64,000 bases of DNA. Origin: Jaapia argillacea MUCL 33604. Taxonomy: Eukaryota > Basidiomycota > Agaricomycetes > Jaapiales > Jaapiaceae. The stretch lies in the NCBI GenBank assembly GCA_000697665.1, contig KL197715.1, positions 775,424 through 839,423 of the forward strand, written 5' to 3'. Positions 1 through 9,316 of this stretch are shown in pieces. Every line of letters begins with the position of its first letter. The first letter of the stretch is position 1. The notes under the pieces were generated by a model. It was not told the origin of the DNA, searched no databases, and saw only the letters and a program-made list of their open reading frames with translations. A program made the translations under genes and the position numbers.

Positions 1-1197
1 GTAAATTTCTCGGAGTGCGAGCAGAAGAAATGGTAGGAGGAAAGCTACGACAAGGAGGGCATTGAATGGTTGAACCAAGCGGGTCTCGCCGGATAAAGAA
101 TGTTGTTGAACAGTCTGATCTGTGAGGGACTCCGTCGAGATGGATACAATAGAAGTGGGTATGGTGGGTGTCGGAGGGGGCTCAGGCATCGAAGGGGGTT
201 CCGATATCGAAGGGAGTTCTGATGTCGAAGGTGTACTGGGCTCCGAACTGATTGTCGTAGGAGCCGCTGGTATGAGTGTAGGAGTATATGGGGTGATATC
301 CACGGGAGATGCTTCGAGTGGGGGTTTCAGCGTAAACACTGTAGTGGACTCGGTGATTGAAAGGGTATCGGATAGTAATGTGGGAGTAGAGGAGGTAGTG
401 GCTGGAGGGGAAGGCTCCAAGCGAGATGCTGGTGATGGGACAGCCACACGTGAAGCCCGGAGACATGCTAGTTGCTCGGAGAATTCTTCCTCGACGCGAA
501 TGGTCATGTCATTCATCCTGCACAAACATTCAACTTCATCCAACCCCTCTGCAACCGAAATGTCCCTGAGTTTCGCGAGCATGGTGGTTTCCTGAATGTC
601 TGCGAATCTGAGAGCTTTCTGTAGCTCGCCGTCAGAAGCACTGGGTGCCTCGAACCGGCCATCCTCCTCCCAAGTAGGCAAGGTTTCGAACCTGCTGCCA
701 TTTTGCGGGAGATGCTGGATGAGATTCCGCCAAAAACATCCAGCAAACCGCATGGCCAAAAACCCTTTAAAGGTATCGGCCTCCAATTCTGAGAAGATTT
801 GTAGGAGCCTGAGGATGTCAATTAGATATAGCTGTTGGTCGACAATGGTGAGAGTGGCAAGTAGTTTAGAAGTATCAAGCTTGTTAAGAAACATAGCTGC
901 GGGCGGCCAAGGGGAACTCTCAATGTTAAAGATAGTGCAGGGCGGACCCAAGACAACAATGATATTGTCACGGTAGCCTGATGTTCCCCATGCAATGGAT
1001 TGAACAGCGATCTGGGGAATACCATCAGATGTAGCTTCGTTGGATTCTGCCCATCTGCTGAGATCTGCAGCACTTGTCGATTCAAAGAGTTCGAAACCGA
1101 ACTTTTTGACAGAGGGGCAATCCAAGAGCCATGTGCCTGGATATTGCTTCCTGTCCCAAGTAGAGATATAATCACTCTTATGCCTCTCATCATCCGG
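1..1197 (-). CDS. 3' exon of a minus-strand gene ending in a Pro-rich stalk and membrane segment, probably the tail of the NACHT gene (partial)
   Basis: Reading the minus strand down from 1197, one frame stays open to the window edge, about 399 codons, closed upstream by TAA at 1198-1200. It has no credible ATG of its own, so it should be an internal or terminal exon. In order it encodes a mixed globular stretch, a charged helical part (about 660-470), a Ser/Thr/Pro-rich linker (about 450-130) with repeated EPPS/MPEPPP-like units, and near the edge a hydrophobic stretch of about 19 residues (LLVVAFLLPFLLL is its core) followed by a basic residue. That order suggests a tail-anchored or single-pass protein. 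No known domain is recognised. It lies directly downstream of the NACHT reading frame in the same orientation. One or more introns at about 1170-1330 could join them, but no clean pair of splice sites was settled, so it could be a separate gene. Confidence 0.5.
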
Positions 1198-1280
1198 TTA
1201 AAGAGCTTACTTGGAAGGATCCGAGAAGGGATCTGAGAAGACTTGATGCTGCTACACTGGGCTGCGATGAAGGATCCTGA

Positions 1281-3062
1281 TTATTCTTTGCTCATGTGAA
1301 TTAGCCTGGACTCGACACACAAGCAAATGAAGCTACCGACTTGTATGTTCGACAACACATATATAATGGCCTTGAAACGGTGTCGCGGTACCACAACCAT
1401 CCACATTTCGACAGACCCTTTTGATTGGATATTTGAAAAAAGATCAATAAGGCGTGCAACCAGAGCAGAGTCCATCAGTAGTGATGAGCTGTAAAATTCC
1501 AAAGCGTCACAAAGGTGGAGAAGCCAGTACACATAAGCATACGAAACCGCTGCAGAACAAGTGGCTAAATGGCGAGGCATGCATGGAGGACCATTGGGAA
1601 ATGATGAATATTCTTGCAAGAGAAGCTGTATGCAGTCACCCAAGAACAAAAGGACATGCTTCCGATAACAAATGAAATAGTTCTTTGAGCGTTCTTCGGT
1701 TGACAGGAAATCGGATAGCGAAGCATGGAGGATTTCGATAAAGCCATTGTCGTGGTCGGGTATCATGAAGATGGACCCATAGCCTTCGAAGTCGGCACGT
1801 ATATCAACGGCGTCAGCACCAACGAAGCATGCAAGATCCACGATTGTAAACCGATTGGGGACATAGAGTATAATACCGATGATGTGACGGAATCGAGTCG
1901 TGCGACTTGGAGGGGCATTGTCTAGAACTTGTTGGTACAGAGCATCGAGACTGTCGTATTCTGGTTTCATAGCTTCGTCCAACTTCTGGTCAGGCCGGCC
2001 CTGGTTGTCACCCACAAACGCAACAAGTGTCGAGGCATAGATGAATAAACCACCTGCCTTCCTGGTGAGTGTGTCGAGCTGCGACTGGGAAGGCCACGGG
2101 CGAACAGCACCAATCAAGCGACTCCTCCTCCTTTCCACCTTTCCCAGCTCAACCTCGAAGAATCTACGGATGGACGCACGAGCATCATATTTCCACAAAT
2201 CCACCATACGGATCATCTCCGAATTCAAACGATATTGCCCTTCCACAGGCGCGTAGTCGTTGCGAGTCGTGAGGACAAAACGGATCGGGAGGTTTCGATT
2301 GTCCTGAAAGGTGTCGACAAGGACCTCAACAAGTCTTTGGGCATCCCCCTGCGCACACTCATCAAGGGCGTCGACGACTATGATTATGGGACGGCGGAGA
2401 GATTCGGCCCAAGGCTGGATTTGGTCGAGGATAAGTTTCGTCAACTGGTCTTTCAGGTTTTGGTGAACGATGGACGGCTCATTCCTGAGAGTTTTTTCCA
2501 TGTCACCCCGGAGGAACTCCTGCGATTGAGCGAGGTGATAAGCAATTGTGGTGAAGAATCCGATGGTAGTAGTGCGATTGGCGTCTCGGGAGAAGAACCA
2601 ACTGGCAGCCAGCTGCCGCCGAGGTGGTGGGGTGTCGTACGACTCGTCCTTGATGGCGAACTTCGAACAGACCGTAAGTGCAATGGTTGACTTCCCTGAT
2701 CCGGCAGGACCGTGAAGCCAAAGGATCGGGGGCGCATTCTCTTCAGTTGCCCAATCCAAAATGAGGTCAATAACTTCATCACGGCTCCCCTCTTGACACT
2801 CGCGTCTCTCCTGGCAGTTGTGTGCGACTTTGAGGGCGATATGCGGACCGAGTAGTTGATGGATTGGATCTGGAGATGAGACCAGGATAAATATGAAGCG
2901 TAGCTGTGGCAAGTGCTTGTTGCTCACCAAAAGGAGGGATAGTATCGGTAGACATCGCACAGTGATGGCAACAAGATGGTGGCCGTGGTGGTTGGGTAGA
3001 GGGTGTGTTGCAGCATGAGGTTCCGGCATTCCGGAGACTCGGAGCAGGCGCCTATGTAGCAA
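1281..3062 (-). CDS. NACHT-domain P-loop NTPase (NLR-like), main exon
   Basis: The 593-codon frame carries a NACHT module. The P-loop GPAGSGKST is at about residues 118-126, preceded by the ILWLHG strand. The Walker B region IIIVVDALDEC is at about 226-236, and a sensor-like FVLTTRND follows near residue 265. The region after it resembles the helical part of agaricomycete NACHT/nephrocystin-3-like proteins: GGLFIYASTLVAFV, then an ILHASLSDFL-like stretch. In fungi such STAND NTPases are implicated in nonself recognition and regulated cell death; a role here is inferred from the family only. The first roughly 80 residues look atypical, so the true start or an upstream exon is unresolved. The frame ends at 1281, but the gene probably continues by splicing into the exon at 1-1197. 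No WD40, ankyrin or TPR array is visible. Confidence is high for the domain and low for the exact ends. Confidence 0.75.
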   Translation of the reverse strand: MLHRRLLRVSGMPEPHAATHPLPNHHGHHLVAITVRCLPILSLLLVSNKHLPQLRFIFILVSSPDPIHQLLGPHIALKVAHNCQERRECQEGSRDEVIDLILDWATEENAPPILWLHGPAGSGKSTIALTVCSKFAIKDESYDTPPPRRQLAASWFFSRDANRTTTIGFFTTIAYHLAQSQEFLRGDMEKTLRNEPSIVHQNLKDQLTKLILDQIQPWAESLRRPIIIVVDALDECAQGDAQRLVEVLVDTFQDNRNLPIRFVLTTRNDYAPVEGQYRLNSEMIRMVDLWKYDARASIRRFFEVELGKVERRRSRLIGAVRPWPSQSQLDTLTRKAGGLFIYASTLVAFVGDNQGRPDQKLDEAMKPEYDSLDALYQQVLDNAPPSRTTRFRHIIGIILYVPNRFTIVDLACFVGADAVDIRADFEGYGSIFMIPDHDNGFIEILHASLSDFLSTEERSKNYFICYRKHVLLFLGDCIQLLLQEYSSFPNGPPCMPRHLATCSAAVSYAYVYWLLHLCDALEFYSSSLLMDSALVARLIDLFSNIQSKGSVEMWMVVVPRHRFKAIIYVLSNIQVGSFICLCVESRLIHMSKE

Positions 3063-3402
3063 TAGCGGCGCTGATCCCAGCGCTTGTTACGAGCACCAGA
3101 GATGGAGCCTGAGAGCTGAGGACTGGAAGTAAATGTGGGATAGTGATATGGAAGCCAGGTTGCTATAGATTTTATCCCCTGCAGATAGGACTCAGTCTAC
3201 GAACAATCCGAAATCGCCAAAGCTTCAGGCAAAGCAGAGCTGAGAAGTCAATCAGGTCTACATCGTGCTGGGCGCAAATTATGATATCTCTGCATCGGAT
3301 CACGTGTCTGTCCAAACTGAAGGACATCACCAACATCAATGTTCGTCCTTCTTGCAATTCGCATGGGTGTCTATATAACCCATGGGGCATCCGATCGAAC
3401 AT

Positions 3403-3905
3403 TCAACATCTCCTCCATCCATCCCTAGGCCTCACCCTCTCCGGATCACCCCATCGCGGGGTCGAACAAGGTCATACCGATGCCGGAATCACCAAAAAAG
3501 AAGTCAACCTAGTCAAAGGCGAGAAATTCACTCCAGCCTTCCTCGAGATCGTATGTCCCTTCTCTCCAGTTCATGTCATCTTTCCTAACCATTCGCTGAA
3601 CCCACCCTTCACCTCTCCATCCCTAGAACCCCAAAACAACCCTCCTAACCCCGGCAAAACCCACAGGCGAAATCCCTACAAGCACAGCAACAGGAACTTA
3701 CTACATCATCACCAGCTCCCCATCCGCAACTCGCATCACTCCAGGAACCAACATCGTACAACAAGTCCGCGAAGGTCAATACGAATCCAAGTTCGCTAGT
3801 TATGCGCCGTGAGTTTCCCTTTTCTGGCAAATGTTGAGACGTTGGCATTGATGAAGGCGCTAAGAAAAAATGAGGAACTCAAAGGGTTCCCAGCATCGTT
3901 AACTC
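3403..3905 (+). pseudogene. glutathione S-transferase-like gene relic
   Basis: Three coding-like blocks in order resemble a fungal GST. The first, about 3403-3552, reads LTLSGSPHRGVEQG and then KGEKFTPAFLEI, like the N-terminal thioredoxin-fold strand and the FTPEFLKINP motif. A 75-nt intron-like gap (GTATGT...CTAG) leads to a second block, about 3628-3808, reading NPKTTLLTP and ending VREGQYESKFASYAP. A third block near 3865-3905 reads RKNEELKGFPASLTRNHQSF, like the start of the GST C-terminal helical domain. No in-frame ATG sits at the proper place, the splice from the second to the third block does not keep the frame, and the C-terminal domain breaks off after about 20 residues. I read it as a degenerate GST. 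The family call comes from recognising short motifs and is moderate. Confidence 0.42.
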
Positions 3906-5358
3906 GAAACCATCAGTCCTTTCCTCCCCTCCCTACATGCTTACTTAAATATTCTATCGGCCAGGACCCTCAAATATACTGGCAAGATTCCCTGGGGTTT
4001 TCGGAGATCACAAACTAGGACTGACTCCGGCGGCGTGCACGCAAAGGGACGAAACAAGGGGCCGTTTCATCACCCCTATGCCATAGGCTAGAGGTTGTCG
4101 AACACGTAGGAAACCCTCAATATCCTGTGACCTATATTGTCAAGGGTGGTTGGCTCACTACCTTTCGGATTATCGTCCTGTCCTTCTGGCGCGAACCTCT
4201 CAGATCCGGTACTTATCGATGCCTGATGGCAATTCACGACGAATCCGCTTGAAAAGTCCATCTCTCGCTCAGGTTTCCGGAGTTTGCATCAAATATTTGG
4301 GAACGGTTTGAATACATCCTTGTATGCAAGTGTCGCATTAATTTGTGGATCCCTGGAGGATTGGAGTTGTTGGTCCAATCTCCCATCAGGGGAAGTCGAC
4401 GGACTCGCACCTCAAGCTCTTGAAGGCCTGGCACCATACCGTGGACTCAGCCCTCCGCGAAGTTACATGTTGAACAAGCGTTCATTATCCACAAAACGTG
4501 TCGATGTAAAATTGCGGGGTGTGGCCAAATATGCATGCGGGACGGGACGGTTGCGACCAGCTGCGACCAATGTCACCGGTAAAAGGATCCGGAAGGTGAG
4601 GTCGCAGAGTCTTTACTGCTAGCGCGCCAACGTTCTCAAGTGGCTTATCTTCACAAGCGTTCTCCTTTGCCTGCGAAGCGAAGCGGATCGATAACTAGGG
4701 AGTCCTCGCGACGATTCAAGGACAAGGATCAGGCCAAACGTGGGTCCACCCTCAATGTATCGACTCCTTGCTAATCACTATCACAGTCGTCAACGATCAA
4801 TTAAACCAGCAGGAGGCGCCCAAAGCCTCGCTACCCTTTGTTTCCAAGTCACAACGCGCAACTTGTCGCTTCAAGCGCCGGGCTGTGGGAGAGGTAGTTG
4901 GGAATTTCTCCTGCGTCGCCCTTTGTAGATGATGGAATGCAGTTGGGTCAGCGATTGAACTCGCAACACCAGTGCAGTGGCGTAACATCGAGGGCACCGG
5001 TGGGGCACTGGGGGTATCGCGAGTCTTGCTACTATCGGCGATCAAGTTCTAGAGAATGCTAGGTGGAACCTGTGGTCTAATCAATCGAACACCGTAAACA
5101 TGAGAGAAAAAAATACTGGATTCGCCTCCATAGAACAACGTGTGGTGGGAGGACAAGGCAACGGAGGATGCTCGGAGGGCGTAAGTTGGGAAAGGGTAAG
5201 TGGCAGGAATGTTGAGGAAGTCGAGGACCAAGCGCAACTTCGTGTGAACGCTCTCTCCCAAATGTCGAACAACATAGTTTCTAACGGGCGCACCACAGAT
5301 TTGGGAGAGACATCAATGGTAAAGCATACACACCTCAATCGTGACTTTCGAGATCGAC
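3906..5358. other. intergenic, partly duplicated F-box flank
   Basis: No gene is recognisable. From about 4560 to 5350 the sequence is the inverted counterpart of about 23000-23510, downstream of another F-box paralogue. About 4000-4560 shows nothing I can name. Confidence 0.5.
4560..5350 (-). repeat. duplicated 3' flank of F-box copy 1 (pairs with about 23010-23510)
   Basis: Read on the minus strand, this stretch matches the DNA downstream of the F-box gene at 21676-23004 block by block. Shared runs include the complement of CTCTCTCCCAAATGTCG, the CGAAGTTGCGCT-like run, TTGGTCCTCGACTTCCTCAA, TACGCCACT near 4977, and AGGCAAAGGAGAAC at about 4660-4675. About 260 bp (roughly 4715-4977) is present here and absent from the other copy. 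The homology shows the duplicated unit included flanking DNA and not only the coding region. Block edges are approximate. Confidence 0.6.
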
Positions 5359-6675
5359 TCAGTTCCCGCCTCCAATCTTACGAACCACAGTCCTGCCCAT
5401 CCCATCCCATCCCAAAACTTCCGGAATCTCATCAGGTTTCTGATCCACTCGAACGAATACCTCAGAGACCGGACACCCATACTCAATACGAGTCCGTAGC
5501 ACCTGATGCAACTCGCATGCGGGAACGTCCAAAGAATCGAATGTAAGATGTCTGAGATCAGGCCAAGGAACGTCGTCCTCGTCATTAAAACCCAAAGATT
5601 TTGAGTTCGACGATTTTGGTTTGTGAGAGGGCACCAGCATGTCAAGGACAGGCATAACATCAGGGCAAGTAACCGACAGATGTGTAATTCCTGGGATAGC
5701 TCCAATGAAAGCTCTCCCTACAGACACCAACGGAACACCCGATAACACCAGCGAACGCAGTTTAGAGTATAACGGGGATTCCGCACGATGGCTAGCAGCT
5801 TGACATATGAACTCGGACCAACCCGTCTTCTCCCATGTATGATGACCTTGTATAAGGACAAGCGATTCCAAAAACGGAGTCGAGAAGACTGAAATGATTT
5901 GGAACATGCGTTTATAATTGAAGGATGAGATCAGAGTGAGGGAGCGGAGCGATGGGATCGGGATTGGAGGTGGGGTATTAACGAAGAATCCAGAGGGTAC
6001 ACAGCGTAGGATGAGGTTCTCTAGGGATGTAGAATTGGTGAAAATGTTGCGCCACTCTACGCATGAGGCCCGGCGGAGCCAGCCCCCAAGCTCAAGAGTT
6101 GAGAGATTGGATAGAATAGAGGAATCCCATCCTTCCAGGATCACTCCTTGAAGGCGTATGCGCATCAATGAGGGCGCGATTCCCCCGAATAGTTCTTGTA
6201 AATGAACAGGGGTAATGATTCGAAAAACGTGGAAATCGAGATATTGCAGGGAGGGAGCTGGAATTTTCAGGAAAGAAGATGCTATCTGCATGAAATGCTC
6301 TCTTTGTTGTGCATGGACCGACAACGAGCGACAGCGATCGATTTGACGAGTGAAGATGTCAAGAACACCGTCCATGTGCGCTCCTGGTTTCCCGTACGCG
6401 CAGATTTCGAGATCGAAGGGAAGAGGGAATGATCGTTCCAAGTATAAATTTGAAATAAATTGGAGTCGGGAAGATGTTGCAAGGTCAACGAAGATGTTGG
6501 TCCAGAGAGATGGAGTGTGGATTAATAATGCTCGAAAACGCTTGGATACGTGTGAGAGGCGGAGAGGAAGGAGGAAGTCAAGCGAGATGGGACTGGGATG
6601 GGAGGGGGACTTGATTGCCATGCGAAATGCAATGACTAAGAGCTCGGTAGGAAGGAAGTCAATTGGTGGACCCAT
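5359..6675 (-). CDS. F-box protein, paralogue 1
   Basis: Intronless frame of 438 residues. The N terminus has PPIDFLPTELLVIAF, then LRLSHVSKRFRALLIHTPSLWT, the F-box pattern of agaricomycete F-box proteins, which recruit substrates to SCF ubiquitin ligases through Skp1. The rest has leucine-rich, loosely repeated segments (SLRSLTL, KLRSLVLSGVPL, GITHLSV, WPDLRHLTF) suggesting degenerate LRRs for substrate binding. An in-frame ATG 66 nt upstream (6741) would add 22 residues. I prefer 6675 because it has a good context (ACC before ATG) and because the closest paralogue at 18762-20078 starts at the equivalent codon and has the same length, 438 residues. Substrate unknown. It faces the opposite way to the other cluster members. 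Confidence 0.82.
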   Translation of the reverse strand: MGPPIDFLPTELLVIAFRMAIKSPSHPSPISLDFLLPLRLSHVSKRFRALLIHTPSLWTNIFVDLATSSRLQFISNLYLERSFPLPFDLEICAYGKPGAHMDGVLDIFTRQIDRCRSLSVHAQQREHFMQIASSFLKIPAPSLQYLDFHVFRIITPVHLQELFGGIAPSLMRIRLQGVILEGWDSSILSNLSTLELGGWLRRASCVEWRNIFTNSTSLENLILRCVPSGFFVNTPPPIPIPSLRSLTLISSFNYKRMFQIISVFSTPFLESLVLIQGHHTWEKTGWSEFICQAASHRAESPLYSKLRSLVLSGVPLVSVGRAFIGAIPGITHLSVTCPDVMPVLDMLVPSHKPKSSNSKSLGFNDEDDVPWPDLRHLTFDSLDVPACELHQVLRTRIEYGCPVSEVFVRVDQKPDEIPEVLGWDGMGRTVVRKIGGGN

Positions 6676-7360
6676 GGTACGGCGATGCGACCTTGGGCGT
6701 ATTGTCAAGCCTCTTGTCGTCAAGTGCGTTGACTGGTCCATTGGATCGACGTTTAACGGTCAACGTTCAACCTCTGCGGGTTGCTGTCAATTCGTCTTTG
6801 ATCCGATGCGTAGATGAATAGCTCAGTGTCACCTCAACACGTACTGTTTCCGACACACCCGGTGGTTTGAACGATTGAATAGTACCCGCGATCGCAAGGA
6901 AGAGCTCTGTCAATTTCTCACGATATCACCATCCTAACATTGGTGTCACAACCTCACACCTCGACAAGAAACCTTCCCATCCCATTGCACGAGGATCCAC
7001 AGAAAACATCAGAGAAGTGAACGGCGAGCATGTTATACGTGGGTTGGATGACAAGGGTTTCGAACGTTTGTCGCACAAACCCGCTCCTAACCTCACCTTT
7101 CTGGCCATCGATCCTCGATCCTCCGTTCGCGAAGACTGATCGAGGGTTCATAAAGGGCATGATCTCAAGGCCAAGTAAGTGCGCCATCGACTCGTTCGCC
7201 AATCATCTCTCAAGCTCAAGGCCACGTTCGAGACGCTCTTTACAACAAAACCGCAGATCACACTCTGGACTGATAGCAGGTATGATGAAAATGTGGATCA
7301 GGCGGGACGACGCCATCAACCCCAGATTTTCCCACATCAACCCGGTGGTGAGCTCGTCTC
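6676..7360 (-). repeat. duplicated 5' flank of F-box copy 1 (pairs with about 18190-18761)
   Basis: On the minus strand this region matches the DNA upstream of the F-box gene at 18762. Shared runs include CTCGATCAGTCTTC, GAGGATCGAGGATCGATGG, GCGACAAACGTTCGA, the TCAACGTT-type run and the CCTGATCCACAT run. The duplication therefore carried some 500-650 bp of promoter DNA, so the copies may share regulation. A copy of the proximal part is also seen before the third paralogue (about 21500-21675). Edges are approximate. Confidence 0.65.
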
Positions 7361-9316
7361 TCTACACGTCCGGCGGATCAACGTTTGCAATGATTGGATT
7401 TTTGAGAGATTCGCAAAGGGTTAGGTTCCACTGGTTATGCTAGAAGGGGTTTGATAGATATTATTGATGATGTTGCTCGGTGACCGTCGATGAATTACTG
7501 AGATGAGTGATTCATGCATTGACGGTGGTGCTTATCATGTGATTGCGGTGAGCTCTCGGCGCAACTGGCAACAATAAGTACACCAATACGACAACGATTG
7601 ATACTCCAAACTGGTGGACCAAGACATCCTTGTTGGGGGAGCAAACCTTGAATTGTGAGGAACAAACTTTCACGTTGTTTGATCCTGGTGTACCCGATAG
7701 AATAGGGAATCGGTGTGAAAGCGGCAGATTTTGAGCTGCGTTTTTATACGAACACAAGTACATCATGTAACAGAATGGTTTCCTCGAGGTCGAAGATCAG
7801 CGCTCCGACCATAAAACAGCGTGACGAAACGCCAACAACGGGAAGATGCGGGGACGAGTAAGAGGGAAGATCCAAGAAAATATCGAAAAAGGTAGTTTGC
7901 GAGACTAGGGGTTATTAGGTCCCGATGAGTGGGAAGATTTGGTTGGATGGAGAAACTTAATCTACAACCGTGTGTCGCGTCGACGACAAACGATACGTCA
8001 AAGAAAAAAGGTGCGTCACAAACGCCTCGTTTTGATTCGTTCGACGATTTTCGAGTGTGTTGGGTGTGTTTGACGATAGCAGAGAATTGTTTCAGGTTGA
8101 TACGTGCTCGGTGAGCAAGAAAGATAGAGAGATAGAGAGATGGTGGTATTATGGTTTCGGACTGCCAAGACATGATGAGGAAGTCCGAAGCGTTGGGTAA
8201 GAAGAGCAATGTATCAGAGAACGCAGAGATAGAGATAGGAGTGGCACAGAGTCCGAGAGCGAATTTAAGGCGGGAGTACGAACTTCTGATAAGTGAGGTG
8301 ATAAGGCGCTTCGGAGGTTTGGTGGATGAGGATTGGATGGTTGTGGTGGTTGGGGTTGGAAGGGGAAAGAGGATGTTCGAGATACAGTGAACAAAGTTAA
8401 GGATGAAGGATGAGACGCCAGGACAACCGGGTCCGACATGAAGCAAAGAACGATGTAACAAATATAGACGCAGATACCAAGATTAGGTGTTACATCGGCC
8501 ATGCAACTCCACGATCGGATTAGACTCTAACAGTTGTGTGATTTGTTGCGATCGCGATGGACCGAGAATGGTCGAGGTTGTGACGGGTGTGAGATTGGGA
8601 GGGGGCGCGGAGAGTAGAGAGTGGTCAGGTGGGATGGGGATGGGATGGTGTGTGACGTGGGAAGGGTCATCGATGAGCTGGCGAGTGTTGTGTGATGCAG
8701 ACTGCGGTACGGCATCGGGGATTGGGGACGGGGAGATGAGGAGAGATGAGGAGGAGCGGATCTTGCGCGGTCTCGGGGCAGGGCTTCGGCCGGAACTTGG
8801 GGGACTTGCTACGCCGGAGTTGAGGGCTGCGGTGGATGGTTTGAGATGGATGGTTTGAGGTGGATAGGCTGCGGTGGGTAAGCTACGCATACGGTGGATG
8901 GATATCTGCGACGGTGTGAATAATTCCAGGCTAACAGGTACCAGGTACAGAACTCATCGCACCCAGTGAAAAGCCAGGATAAGAATTACGTCGCCGATAG
9001 CGGACACCCGGAGACGCACGTGTGAGACTACCCAGTGATCAGCTCAATCACCTTGTCCGGGACTGTTTCGTTGTATTCCGTGTGTTTTTCTTTCATTTCC
9101 AAATTCTCACTCCACTCGTTTTTGGGTTTTTGTTTCGTTTCGCAAGAGAATCCGTTGATATCAAATCGAACTGTGGGCTGCGATGCGATATGGCTTGTTC
9201 AACTGATTTGGTTTCTCGAAACTCATTCGTCATCCGTATCGTCCCTCTCTCCCTCTGACTCTGACTCACTTGCCCTACATCTTCCTCGGACTGGGGTTAC
9301 CCCCTCGACAGACACC
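7361..9316. other. intergenic; no convincing gene
   Basis: Nearly 2 kb between F-box copy 1 and the kinase gene. The minus strand has an open stretch at 8483-8890, Ser/Pro/Thr-rich, that reads like a disordered fungal protein but lacks any domain or clear splice partners. On the plus strand 8151-8390 is open too. Neither can be supported as a gene. The T/C-rich DNA at about 9050-9300 just before the kinase ATG is probably its promoter and 5' leader. Confidence 0.4.
8483..8890 (-). CDS. uncharacterised Ser/Pro-rich reading frame
   Basis: A 135-codon frame, starting at ATG 8890, whose product is about one third Ser and Pro, with runs such as SGVASPPSSGRSPAPRP and basic patches. It looks like disordered fungal sequence, but the opposite strand is also partly open and no domain, homologue or supporting splice structure is visible. 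It may instead be part of the promoter region of the divergent kinase gene. Kept as a weak call only. Confidence 0.18.
   Translation of the reverse strand: MRSLPTAAYPPQTIHLKPSTAALNSGVASPPSSGRSPAPRPRKIRSSSSLLISPSPIPDAVPQSASHNTRQLIDDPSHVTHHPIPIPPDHSLLSAPPPNLTPVTTSTILGPSRSQQITQLLESNPIVELHGRCNT

Noticed and set aside
8151-8390. 79-codon plus-strand frame with charged residues
   Set aside because: No domain, opposite strand equally open, no splice partners; composition fits a shadow of pyrimidine-rich DNA.
9035-9316. Longer N terminus for the kinase from ATG 9035
   Set aside because: The extra 94 residues are hydrophobic and unlike the rest; ATG 9317 has a better context.
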